Source: Planctomycetota bacterium (GTDB taxonomy: Bacteria; Planctomycetota; Phycisphaerae; UBA1845; PWPN01). Taken from it: 7,884 nt of DNA. The stretch spans positions 2,554,051 through 2,561,934 of the forward strand of contig CP070790.1 in the NCBI GenBank assembly GCA_020346805.1, written 5' to 3'. Shown here piece after piece: positions 1 to 5,992 of the stretch. The translations under genes and the position numbers were made by a program. Under the pieces are notes generated by a model that ran no database searches, was not told the DNA's origin, and worked only from the letters and a program-made list of their open reading frames with translations. Each line of letters opens with the position of its first letter. Positions within the stretch are counted from its first letter, which is position 1.

Positions 1-315
1 ATCCTCCATGTTCATCAACAAACCGTCGCGGGTTATACCGGCATTGTTGATCAGAATATCGATCTTGCCGAATTCTTCCACCACCCCGTCAATCAACGCA
101 TCAACGGCAGGGCGATCGGTAACATCCATGGTTTTGGGCACGATCTTGCCGGGTAGTTCTTTGCTTCTGGCTTCCTCGGCCAGTGAGGATAATCCTTCCC
201 GATTAAGATCGATGGCCACGACGGTAGCGGCCGTCTCAGCCAATTTCAGACAGATTGCTCTGCCGATCCCTCGAGCACCACCGGTCGCGATGGCTATTTG
301 ATCATCCAAAGTCAT
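1..315 (-). CDS. fabG: 3-oxoacyl-[ACP] reductase FabG, N-terminal 105 codons (runs off left edge)
   Basis: FabG is the NADPH-dependent short-chain dehydrogenase that reduces 3-ketoacyl-ACP in each cycle of cytosolic type II fatty acid synthesis. I translated the minus strand from the ATG at 315-313; the frame stays open to base 1. The cofactor loop TGGARGIG is at residues 10-17, an acidic patch (AIDLNR) follows the second strand near residue 39, and the structural NNAG motif comes near residue 90 followed by ITRDGLLMNM, a wording typical of FabG rather than SDRs in general. The catalytic Ser, Tyr and Lys lie beyond the window. A GGAG ribosome site (329-326) sits 10 nt before the ATG. The gene follows fabD on the same strand after 126 bp. 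The SDR family is certain; the FabG assignment is strong because of both motif and operon position. Confidence 0.93.
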   Translation of the reverse strand, partial: MTLDDQIAIATGGARGIGRAICLKLAETAATVVAIDLNREGLSSLAEEARSKELPGKIVPKTMDVTDRPAVDALIDGVVEEFGKIDILINNAGITRDGLLMNMED

Positions 316-395
316 GGTCAATTATCTCCGATTCGATCGCGACTCGTGTCAGTTGGCTATATGTTCAAACACCGGTCAACATTCACCGTGTAAAC

Positions 396-432
396 TTCCG
401 CAGGCTGTGGAATAGGCCTGGATATTGCGGAA
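396..432 (-). repeat. Imperfect inverted repeat in the fabD-fabG gap
   Basis: On the minus strand TTCCGC (432-427) can pair with GCGGAA (401-396), and inside it AGGC (419-416) with GCCT (405-402), giving a ten-pair stem with a 7-nt bulge on one side. It begins 10 nt after the fabD stop codon. No T-run follows, so it is not a standard intrinsic terminator; it could be an RNA-processing or stabilising hairpin, or chance. Confidence 0.3.
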
Positions 433-441
433 ATTTGTAGT

Positions 442-1371
442 TTATGCCGCCACCTGAGTCAATGCATCCGCGGTGCTCAGGTTAATAACCGGTATTTTTC
501 GGTCAATTTTTCTCATCAATCCGGTCAATACCTTGCCCGGACCGATTTCTATAAACTGCTCGACTCCCTGGCTAATAAGGCGTTCCATCGACTCCTGCCA
601 GCGGATCGGCTGGGTCAACTGATCAGTAAGCCATTGACGAATATTAACCGCCTGACCATGAAATTCACAATTTACATTGGCGATAATCGGGATTTTTGGC
701 GTTTCAAAAGGGGTATCGGCCAGTATCTGGGCCAAACTCTCTGCCGCCGGTTTCATCAACGGCGAATGAAAGGCCCCGGCAACTTTCAACCTAACCGCCC
801 GACCGGAAGCCTCTTCAATTAATTTTTCCGCCAAATCACAGGCCTTACCCGCTCCCGAAATCACAATCTGTCCCGGGCAGTTGAAATTAGCCGGTCCAAT
901 GGTACCAGCCGACGAGGCCGCCTGGCAAATGGATTGGACTTTCCCGGGATCGAGCCCCAAAGCCGTTACCATCCCCCCAGGGATAGCGTTGGAAGCTGCC
1001 TGCATCAACTCTCCGCGTCGCTTTACCAACCTTAAGGCGTCATCAAAATCCACACTGCCGGCGGCATACAAGGCCGTATATTCGCCCAAGCTAAGCCCGG
1101 CCATGGCCACCGGCGCCTCTCCAATACCCCTACCGCTATTCAGGGCCTGCCAAATAGCGGCGCTGGTAGTGAATATCGCCGGCTGTTGAATGTCCGTTTG
1201 TTCGAGCTTCTCGGGGGGACCCTCAAAACAAAGCTTTTTTATGTCGTAACCAACCACCTCGTTCGCCCGTTCAAAAATCTCGGCCGCCGGGGATGAAGAT
1301 TCGGCAATATCCCGCCCCATCCCCACGGACTGAGCTCCTTGACCGGCAAAGAGTATCGCTGTCTTAGGCAT
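442..1371 (-). CDS. fabD: Malonyl-CoA:ACP transacylase FabD
   Basis: FabD moves malonyl from CoA to the acyl carrier protein, supplying the extender unit for fatty acid synthesis in the cytosol. The 309-aa length is normal for the family. The N-terminal GQGAQ motif is at residues 10-14, the nucleophile elbow GLSLGE at 92-97 with Ser94, the conserved arginine region VKRRGE near 118, the catalytic His202 in GAFHSP, and the C-terminal EIGPGKVLTG near 275. One point is odd: the residue before the nucleophile is Leu, where the E. coli enzyme has His (GHSLG). The start is well set: a GGGAG ribosome site at 1385-1381 lies 9 nt ahead of the ATG and directly abuts the fabH TGA stop, so translation of the two is probably coupled. 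The stop is TAA. Confidence 0.96.
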   Translation of the reverse strand: MPKTAILFAGQGAQSVGMGRDIAESSSPAAEIFERANEVVGYDIKKLCFEGPPEKLEQTDIQQPAIFTTSAAIWQALNSGRGIGEAPVAMAGLSLGEYTALYAAGSVDFDDALRLVKRRGELMQAASNAIPGGMVTALGLDPGKVQSICQAASSAGTIGPANFNCPGQIVISGAGKACDLAEKLIEEASGRAVRLKVAGAFHSPLMKPAAESLAQILADTPFETPKIPIIANVNCEFHGQAVNIRQWLTDQLTQPIRWQESMERLISQGVEQFIEIGPGKVLTGLMRKIDRKIPVINLSTADALTQVAA

Positions 1372-1385
1372 CGATTATTACTCCC

Positions 1386-2378
1386 TCACAGTCGAAGCAG
1401 GGCCGATGCCCAGGTATAACCGGCACCGAATCCCGCCAGTAAGATCCAGTCACCGGATTTGATCCGCCCTTCACGATAAGCTTCATCCAAGGCCACTGGA
1501 ATGGAAGCGGCCGACGTATTCCCGCAATGATCAATATTAAGGGCGAACTTGGATAACGGGATTCCCAGCTTTTGGCCGGCTGATTCTATCATCCTCTGAT
1601 TTGATTGATGTGGCACGATCAAGGCCAGATCATCAACGCTAAGCCCTGCCCGGGCTATGGTATCAGAGATAACCTCCTGCATTTTAACCACGGCAAACTT
1701 GTAGACTTCTCGCCCGTTCATTTTGAGGTAGTGAAGTCTACCATTGACGGTATCGGTAGTGGCTGGGGTGAGAGAACCACCTGCGGGAATCCAGAGCATT
1801 GGGGCCCCGCTACCGTCGGCTCCAAGGCAATAATCGTATATCCCGCTTACCCCATTATCTGCCGGCGAAATAATCGTTGCCCCGGCGGCATCACCCAGCA
1901 GTATGCAAACGGTTCGATCCTTAAAATCGGTAACCGCTGACATCTTCTCGGTCCCCACGATCAAGGCATGACGATATTGACCGGATGACATCAAGCAGGC
2001 TCCATTCACCAACGCATAAACGAATCCACTGCAGGCGGCTTGAACATCAAATGCGGCAGTGTGACCGCATCCCAGTTCTTTTTGCAGATAACAAGCCGTT
2101 GCGGGTAAGGGTACATAGGGTGTGGTGGTGGCCACCACAATCAAGTCCAGGTCTTGGGGTATGAGGCCCGCATCATCCAAGGCCCGCTTAGAGGCCTCCA
2201 CCGCCATAGTGAGCGTGTTTTCATCGTCGTCGGCAATGCGACGTTCCCGAATGCCGGTGCGCGTAATAATCCATTCATCAGAAGTGTCGAGGAATTCCTC
2301 GAAATCGGCATTGGTCATTACCCGTTGGGGAAGATAAGAACCCAAGCCCCGAATCATAATTGCAATTCTATCGTTCAT
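1386..2378 (-). CDS. fabH: Beta-ketoacyl-ACP synthase III FabH
   Basis: FabH starts fatty acid synthesis by condensing acetyl-CoA (or a branched starter) with malonyl-ACP. The 330-aa protein has the full Cys-His-Asn triad: Cys116 in QAACSGF, His257 in VPHQSNQRMI and Asn287 in HCGNTSAAS. The N-terminal GLGSYLP and DEWIITRTGI blocks and the C-terminal glycine loop GFGAGYTWAS (318-324 region) are those of FabH rather than FabB/F or HMG-CoA synthase. Sixteen bases separate it from the plsX stop, and fabD begins 14 bp after its own stop. The ribosome site before the first ATG is poor (AAGAG, 4 nt away), and a second in-frame ATG seven codons in (2357-2355) would also give a normal FabH N-terminus, so the exact start is uncertain. 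Starter-unit preference cannot be read from the sequence. Confidence 0.96.
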   Translation of the reverse strand: MNDRIAIMIRGLGSYLPQRVMTNADFEEFLDTSDEWIITRTGIRERRIADDDENTLTMAVEASKRALDDAGLIPQDLDLIVVATTTPYVPLPATACYLQKELGCGHTAAFDVQAACSGFVYALVNGACLMSSGQYRHALIVGTEKMSAVTDFKDRTVCILLGDAAGATIISPADNGVSGIYDYCLGADGSGAPMLWIPAGGSLTPATTDTVNGRLHYLKMNGREVYKFAVVKMQEVISDTIARAGLSVDDLALIVPHQSNQRMIESAGQKLGIPLSKFALNIDHCGNTSAASIPVALDEAYREGRIKSGDWILLAGFGAGYTWASALLRL

Positions 2379-2394
2379 TCAGCTCTTGGTTAAC

Positions 2395-3408
2395 CTATTG
2401 ACTTGGTCGCCTGGCGGCAGGTTCGGCGGCCAATTCGGCAGCGATGATTGAGTTCAAGTCGTTTTCGAGATAATTAGCCGCCACCCGCACTGCATTCCTA
2501 ATGGCAACGTGGTCACTTCGTCCATGACAAATGATGCACACACCGTCCACGCCAAGCAGCGGTGCACCACCATACTCCGCATAATCATGATTCGCCCATA
2601 CCCTTTTAATAACCGGGTCAAAGCTCTTCGATAACTCCGGGCTGGCCAAGGCAATCTCTTTGGCGATGGTTTTAAACAGCCCTTCAGCCAAACCTTCGGT
2701 CAATTTCAACGCGATGTTGCCGGTGAAACCGTCAGAAATCACTACATCGGCTCCACCCCGAAATAGATCCCGTCCCTCGACATTGCCAACGAAATTAATC
2801 CGACTGCAGGAACGTATCAACTCGTGGGCCTGCTTAACCAGGGTGGTTCCCTTCATATCCTCCTCTCCTACGGAGAGCAGACCCACGCGCGGTCTTCGAA
2901 CCTTGAGTACCTTCCGGGCATAAGCGCTGGCCATCAAGGCATATTGCACCAGGTGGTGGGGCTTGGGCACAAGATTTACCCCCGCATCACATAAAACGAT
3001 CGGACCCATAAACGAGGGAAGAATCACAGCCACACCGGGACGGGATACGTCGGGTAGCGATTTCATGCGCAATTGACTGGCGGCGGCAAATGCCCCGGTG
3101 TTACCCGCGCTGATTACTGCATCGAGTTCACCCATAGCGGCCATCTGGACCAATCGGCAAATCGATGAATCTTTTTTCTGTCGAACGGCTTCTACCGGCA
3201 CCTCATCCATGCCAATCACTTGAGAAGTATGGACGATCCTTATGTCGTTCGCCGGTTTCTTACTGCCTTTCAATTCTTTGCTGATGGTTTCCTCATCGCC
3301 GATAAGAACCAATTCATAACCGTTCAACGAGGGAAGGGCCTCCAGGGCTCCGCGCACAATTTCCCTGGGAGCATAATCCCCCCCCATTGCATCGACGCCG
3401 ATTCGCAT
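2395..3408 (-). CDS. plsX: Phosphate acyltransferase PlsX
   Basis: PlsX converts acyl-ACP to acyl-phosphate, the donor used by PlsY for the first acylation of glycerol-3-phosphate; it is a peripheral membrane enzyme linking the fatty acid and phospholipid pathways. The 337 residues match the family length. Hallmarks in order: the N-terminal DAMGGDYAP (6-14), ISAGNTGA (99-106), VGNVEGRDL (207-215), DGFTGNIALK (226-235), and EYGGAPLLGVDG (278-289) followed by a CHGRS stretch. The ATG lies only 5 bases after the rpmF stop; its likely ribosome site AGGAG (3424-3420) is inside the last rpmF codons, 11 nt upstream, which suggests coupled translation. The C-terminal tail rich in Ala and Pro is unremarkable. 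The stop is TAG. Confidence 0.96.
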   Translation of the reverse strand: MRIGVDAMGGDYAPREIVRGALEALPSLNGYELVLIGDEETISKELKGSKKPANDIRIVHTSQVIGMDEVPVEAVRQKKDSSICRLVQMAAMGELDAVISAGNTGAFAAASQLRMKSLPDVSRPGVAVILPSFMGPIVLCDAGVNLVPKPHHLVQYALMASAYARKVLKVRRPRVGLLSVGEEDMKGTTLVKQAHELIRSCSRINFVGNVEGRDLFRGGADVVISDGFTGNIALKLTEGLAEGLFKTIAKEIALASPELSKSFDPVIKRVWANHDYAEYGGAPLLGVDGVCIICHGRSDHVAIRNAVRVAANYLENDLNSIIAAELAAEPAARRPSQ

Positions 3409-3413
3409 GAACC

Positions 3414-3599
3414 CTACGACTCCTGCTCGCTAACAGGTAGTGCCACGCTGCTGCTTACATAACCACAGTTTTCGCAAGATGCATGAGGCAACTTGGCAAT
3501 GCCACACTTGGGACATGCAACCAAATTGGGCCGATTCAATGCATGGTGCGACCGGCGCTTGTTCCTGCGAGCTTTCGATGTCTTACGAACAGGTACCAT
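3414..3599 (-). CDS. rpmF: 50S ribosomal protein bL32, zinc-binding form
   Basis: bL32 is a small protein of the large ribosomal subunit. The 61-aa product has the basic N-terminus (VRKTSKARRNKRRSHHAL) typical of the family and four cysteines, Cys29, Cys32, Cys42 and Cys45, in two pairs (CPKC and CENC), so this is the zinc-ribbon (C+) version. The start fits the family N-terminus; the ribosome site is modest, GGAA at 3609-3606, 6 nt before the ATG. It is the first gene of a tight rpmF-plsX-fabH-fabD unit, an arrangement found in many bacteria. The YceD/DUF177 gene often seen just before rpmF is absent here; a long leader and a promoter take its place. Confidence 0.95.
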   Translation of the reverse strand: MVPVRKTSKARRNKRRSHHALNRPNLVACPKCGIAKLPHASCENCGYVSSSVALPVSEQES

Positions 3600-3640
3600 C
3601 TTTAATTCCAGTAAACAGTTATAAAAAATATCGTTGCGTC

Positions 3641-3658
3641 GGCTGCACCAGGTCAGCC
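3641..3658 (-). repeat. Small GC-rich stem-loop in the rpmF leader
   Basis: On the transcribed strand GGCTG (3658-3654) and CAGCC (3645-3641) enclose an 8-nt loop. A run of six T lies 12 nt further on, too far for a standard intrinsic terminator. Its TGCAGC (3647-3642) is also complementary to GCTGCA (3707-3702) in the 3' arm of the larger upstream stem, so the two structures could compete. The competition is inferred from base complementarity only. Confidence 0.3.
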
Positions 3659-3694
3659 TTTAACCAAATCATCTTAGGACACATTTTACCAAAG

Positions 3695-3746
3695 AGAGGC
3701 TTGCAGCTACAGCTAAGCCCTAACTCAGCCGCTGTTGCAAGCCTCT
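3695..3746 (-). promoter_or_regulatory. Large stem-loop in the rpmF 5' leader
   Basis: On the transcribed strand AGAGGCTTGCA (3746-3736) is perfectly complementary to TGCAAGCCTCT (3705-3695). ACAGC (3735-3731) and GCTGT (3713-3709) extend the stem by five pairs across a 3-nt bulge, leaving a 17-nt loop. It starts roughly 10 nt after the predicted transcription start, so it would cap the leader RNA. The downstream bases (CTTTGG) are not a T-run, so a leader regulator or stability element is likelier than a terminator. Which ligand or protein, if any, it binds cannot be seen. Confidence 0.5.
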
Positions 3747-3761
3747 GAGTGTAACTATCGA

Positions 3762-3790
3762 AATTTAGCGAGTTTATATGTATTTGTCAA
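3762..3790 (-). promoter_or_regulatory. Sigma70-type promoter of the rpmF-plsX-fabHDG operon
   Basis: The minus strand has a perfect -35 box TTGACA (3790-3785), a 17-bp spacer rich in A and T, and a -10 box TAAATT (3767-3762, four of six consensus bases). Transcription would start near 3756-3755, giving a leader of about 155 nt before the rpmF ATG. It is the best -35/-10 pair I found in the window and sits where the operon needs one. Confidence 0.65.
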
Positions 3791-3946
3791 GATTCTTACC
3801 CCTAACCAATGCCTCAGATCAACAAATCGGTCATTCTCCCGGTACGACCCGACAAATTAATCACAGCTACCCATCAAAGCTTATATTAGTTGATTTTAAG
3901 CCCCGAACAAGGCTTGATAAACCATAAGTGTCATATTTGAAGGTGG

Positions 3947-4606
3947 TTATGCGATGATGCGTGTTTCTTTAAACAACCGCACCGCCTTACATTTTTTTGG
4001 ATTTCGACAGCAGATGTCTCGAATGAACTCGTAATACACTTCCCGATTAAGCCCGTACTCGGCGCGCAATGAGCATTTCAGACATATGCGAGGCTTATGC
4101 CTTATCCCTCCTTGCATCAACGACTGTATATAAACCTGATTCTGGCCGGCAAAACACTTCATTTTACGGTTGAGTTTGTGTTCCAGCATGGAAAGGTTGC
4201 TGTTCAACTCCTCGTCAGTGACTGGTGGAGGAGGAGCAAATGAGACGCTCTTTGCCTTCCTTGCTTTGACCAGTACCCTGAAAAAATCATCCCCATCGAC
4301 AGGAAATTCCATAAAACCCTTTGCCCCAAGCCTCAAGGCCTCCGTTTGTACGGCCTCGTTTGCCTGAGATAGTACCAGGATAACCGGCGTTTTTAGTGTA
4401 TTATCACGCATATAACGAAGCAGTTTAATCCCTTCCTTGGTCTTGGGTTCATGCCCCACGACAATCACATCGGGTCTGACTTTGATCATTGACTTAATGC
4501 CGGTCAATAAATCCTTGGCCGAAGTTACGTCATACTGGTCTCCGCCCAGCTTCTCCAATGACGACCGAACCGATCGATTGTTATGAATGATCAATAATTT
4601 GGGCAC
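3947..4606 (-). CDS. Degenerate receiver-domain protein with Cys-rich C-terminal tail
   Basis: Residues 1 to about 115 follow the pattern of a CheY-like receiver, but the working residues are changed. The acidic pair after the first strand is His8-Asn9 (IIHNNRSVR), the phosphorylated Asp is Gly51 (VIVVGHEP, codon 4456-4454), and the conserved Lys before Pro is Phe101 (MEFPV); Ser80 can stand for the switch Ser/Thr. It should therefore not take part in normal phosphotransfer. A proline-rich linker (PPPPV, 125-129) leads to a tail that I do not recognise, with Cys151, Cys175, Cys178, Cys199, Cys200 and Cys206, suggestive of metal binding. I chose the GTG at 4606-4604 (219 aa) because GGAGG (4619-4615) lies 8 nt before it; the longer frame from a TTG at 4654 has no ribosome site. 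The target and partner are unknown. Confidence 0.8.
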   Translation of the reverse strand: MPKLLIIHNNRSVRSSLEKLGGDQYDVTSAKDLLTGIKSMIKVRPDVIVVGHEPKTKEGIKLLRYMRDNTLKTPVILVLSQANEAVQTEALRLGAKGFMEFPVDGDDFFRVLVKARKAKSVSFAPPPPVTDEELNSNLSMLEHKLNRKMKCFAGQNQVYIQSLMQGGIRHKPRICLKCSLRAEYGLNREVYYEFIRDICCRNPKKCKAVRLFKETRIIA

Positions 4607-4614
4607 CGACAAAA

Positions 4615-4619
4615 CCTCC
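4615..4619 (-). promoter_or_regulatory. Strong ribosome binding site that sets the GTG start
   Basis: GGAGG is placed 8 nt upstream of the GTG at 4606-4604. It is the strongest Shine-Dalgarno match near this gene and falls inside the longer open frame, which argues against the upstream TTG start. From the GTG the protein begins PKLLIIH, exactly where receiver domains begin. Confidence 0.75.
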
Positions 4620-4676
4620 GGGGAGAAAACCTTGGATTGTCCGCGGCAGCACAAATAGCCATCAGATGCAGGTATG

Positions 4677-4695
4677 CCAACTAACTACAAACCCC
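4677..4695 (-). repeat. Leader motif copy 1 (GGGGTTTGTA...GTTGG)
   Basis: The 19-nt minus-strand stretch (4695-4677) matches 5924-5907, upstream of lepB, except for one substitution and one inserted base. It lies between the predicted promoter and the start of the receiver-like gene. It may be a shared operator or a chance match. Confidence 0.3.
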
Positions 4696-4713
4696 TTCGG
4701 TTGCTTCATTTAT

Positions 4714-4742
4714 ATTATAGCAGCAATCCGTTATCAGTACAA
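4714..4742 (-). promoter_or_regulatory. Candidate promoter of the receiver-like gene
   Basis: A perfect -10 box TATAAT (4719-4714) lies 17 bp from a weak -35 box TTGTAC (4742-4737, three of six consensus bases). Transcription would begin near 4707 and give a leader of about 100 nt before the GTG start. The position, just after the cyclophilin-like gene ends, fits a separate transcript for the receiver-like gene. Confidence 0.5.
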
Positions 4743-4753
4743 ACCAAAAAGTC

Positions 4754-5131
4754 TCAGTCTAATTTTTCGACCCTGATGGTCTGACCGTCGTCAATCGTGT
4801 CCAGGGCCTCTATATCCCCCTTCAATTGCCCAATAGGGACCACTGGGCTAACGGCCCGAGGTTCGTCGGCAACGGATGCAGGGGTTGGGCCCCAGAAAAT
4901 ACAGACCGCCTGTCCCGAAGGCCAAAAGGCCAATTCCCCCACCCCCATTTCCGCTCGCTTGTCATCATTATTATCGGCTTTTACCGGGGTGCTGAAATAA
5001 ATTTCTTGGCCCCAAAGATTCACTTCCCCCTTGATGGGCAGGGCCTCATAAACCCGCTCAGCGGTTCCAGTGTCATTTAATTCGCCATCAAATACCAAGT
5101 CTTCAACCGTAATTTTAATTTTTTGGGCCAT
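4754..5131 (-). CDS. Cyclophilin-like fold protein (DUF369/TM1367-like)
   Basis: The 125-aa protein matches, from memory of the family, the small cyclophilin-like beta-barrel proteins of the TM1367/DUF369 type. It starts with a beta-rich KIKITVEDLVFDGELND, then has EALPIKGEVNLWGQEIYF (29-46) and the block VGELAFWPSGQAVCIFWGPTP (64-84), ending with DDGQTIRVEKL. Members resemble the cyclophilin fold in structure; prolyl isomerase activity is not established for them as far as I know, and no cellular role is assigned. No signal peptide or membrane segment is visible, so it should be cytosolic. It begins 60 bp after lepB and may be cotranscribed with it. The ribosome site is a weak GAGAGAG about 8 nt before the ATG. 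I am confident of the family but not of the function. Confidence 0.82.
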   Translation of the reverse strand: MAQKIKITVEDLVFDGELNDTGTAERVYEALPIKGEVNLWGQEIYFSTPVKADNNDDKRAEMGVGELAFWPSGQAVCIFWGPTPASVADEPRAVSPVVPIGQLKGDIEALDTIDDGQTIRVEKLD

Positions 5132-5191
5132 CTGGACGCTCTCTCAACATCATCAGCGTTACCTGTTTTGATTGGCCAGCCGGTCGCTGCT

Positions 5192-5890
5192 TCAAGGCAG
5201 GCTGCGGAAAAATCGATTCCAGCGGGGAGCATACCAATTATCACGATCGACGGAAAGGACCACGGCCACCGCCCGGCCGACTATCATGTCATGGGGAACG
5301 CAACCAAAGGAACGGGAATCTCGGCTGTTGTCGCGATTGTCGCCTAATACCAGGTATTGTCCATCGGGGACTGTAACCGGGCCGAAAAAACGCGGTGCGG
5401 GCTGGTCTGGTGTGATCATGACCGGATGAGTTTTACGGCTGATTTTTTCGGCGGCAAAGATATGACGTTTTTGTTGATCGGCGGGAATCTGGTTGATAAT
5501 TTCGGGATCTAGTTTTTCGTAACCGACGAGCCGGCCGTTGATTATCAACTGATCGTTTCGCATTTCCACGCGGTCGGCGGGCAGACCGATTACCCGCTTG
5601 ACCAGACGTATTCCACTCTCCGGCGAATAGCATATGACCACATCTCCGCGCTGTGGGCCACCCCACTCCAGTAACTGCCAGCCGGTAAACGGCACCTTGA
5701 GATCGTAAGCCAGCTTGTTCACCAAAATACGATCACCTTCAAGAATGGTCGGTTTCATGGAACCGGTGGGTACGTCGTTCCAATCAGCTACCGTCGACCG
5801 GAAGGCGCTCAAAACAATCACCACCATCAGCAGCGGCCTGACCCACTCCCGCCATAATTTCAATATCAATGTCTTCCATTTGGGTCTCAT
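5192..5890 (-). CDS. lepB: Type I signal peptidase LepB
   Basis: LepB cuts signal peptides from exported proteins on the outer face of the cytoplasmic membrane, using a Ser-Lys dyad. The 232-aa protein has a short basic N-terminus, one membrane segment (about residues 18-35), the nucleophile Ser44 in PTGSMKPT, the general base Lys98 in RLVKRVIGLP, and the box GDNRDNSRDSRSFG from residue 183. About 60 residues between VIGLPADRV and the GDN box form the usual variable beta region. The start has a ribosome site AGGA 7 nt upstream. It stands alone in function here: the methyltransferase before it and the cyclophilin-like gene after it have no known link to secretion. A single N-terminal membrane segment is normal for many bacterial LepB proteins. 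Confidence 0.95.
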   Translation of the reverse strand: MRPKWKTLILKLWREWVRPLLMVVIVLSAFRSTVADWNDVPTGSMKPTILEGDRILVNKLAYDLKVPFTGWQLLEWGGPQRGDVVICYSPESGIRLVKRVIGLPADRVEMRNDQLIINGRLVGYEKLDPEIINQIPADQQKRHIFAAEKISRKTHPVMITPDQPAPRFFGPVTVPDGQYLVLGDNRDNSRDSRSFGCVPHDMIVGRAVAVVLSVDRDNWYAPRWNRFFRSLP

Positions 5891-5906
5891 AACATTTTCC
5901 TGTTAA

Positions 5907-5924
5907 CCAACAAGTACAAACCCC
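5907..5924 (-). repeat. Leader motif copy 2 (GGGGTTTGTA...GTTGG)
   Basis: This is the partner of the motif at 4695-4677. It lies 16 nt upstream of the lepB ATG, between a TAAAAT box and the ribosome site. The first ten bases of the two copies are identical on the minus strand. Confidence 0.3.
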
Positions 5925-5934
5925 TATTGATACG

Positions 5935-5940
5935 ATTTTA
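5935..5940 (-). promoter_or_regulatory. Possible -10 box for lepB
   Basis: TAAAAT matches the -10 consensus at five of six bases and lies about 45 bp before the lepB start, in a 102-bp gap after the methyltransferase. I found no good -35 box at 16-18 bp (the best, GTGATT, matches three of six), so this is only a candidate. Confidence 0.25.
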
Positions 5941-5992
5941 CTGGGCCAATGTTCGGTAATCACACAAAATCAGAGTTACCCGTTGATAAACC

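Larger units (their letters stand above)
3600..3946 (-). other. 347-bp gene-free region ahead of the rpmF operon
   Basis: No convincing protein or tRNA gene is seen here on either strand. Going in the transcribed direction it contains a weak AAGCC/GGCTT hairpin (3915-3898) without a T-run shortly after the receiver-like gene, then about 100 bp with nothing I recognise. After that come a strong sigma70-type promoter (3790-3762), a large stem-loop (3746-3695), a short GC-rich stem-loop (3658-3641) and a run of six T (3628-3623) before rpmF. Confidence 0.6.

Noticed and set aside
358..385. TTGACC and TATAGC as a promoter for fabG
   Set aside because: The two boxes are only 12 bp apart, far from the 16-18 bp needed, and no better pair was found.
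1605..1940. 111-aa plus-strand open frame inside fabH
   Set aside because: It is a shadow of fabH on the opposite strand; the fabH frame holds all catalytic motifs and this one none.
3440..3748. 102-aa plus-strand open frame
   Set aside because: It runs antisense through rpmF and the rpmF leader, shows no recognisable domain, and overlaps a clear ribosomal protein gene.
3898..3915. AAGCC/GGCTT hairpin after the receiver-like gene as a terminator
   Set aside because: The stem is only five pairs and is followed by AAAATCAACT on the transcribed strand, with no T-run.
4607..4654. Sixteen-residue N-terminal extension of the receiver-like protein from a TTG
   Set aside because: The TTG has no ribosome site, whereas a strong GGAGG is 8 nt before the GTG at 4606, which also matches the usual start of receiver domains.
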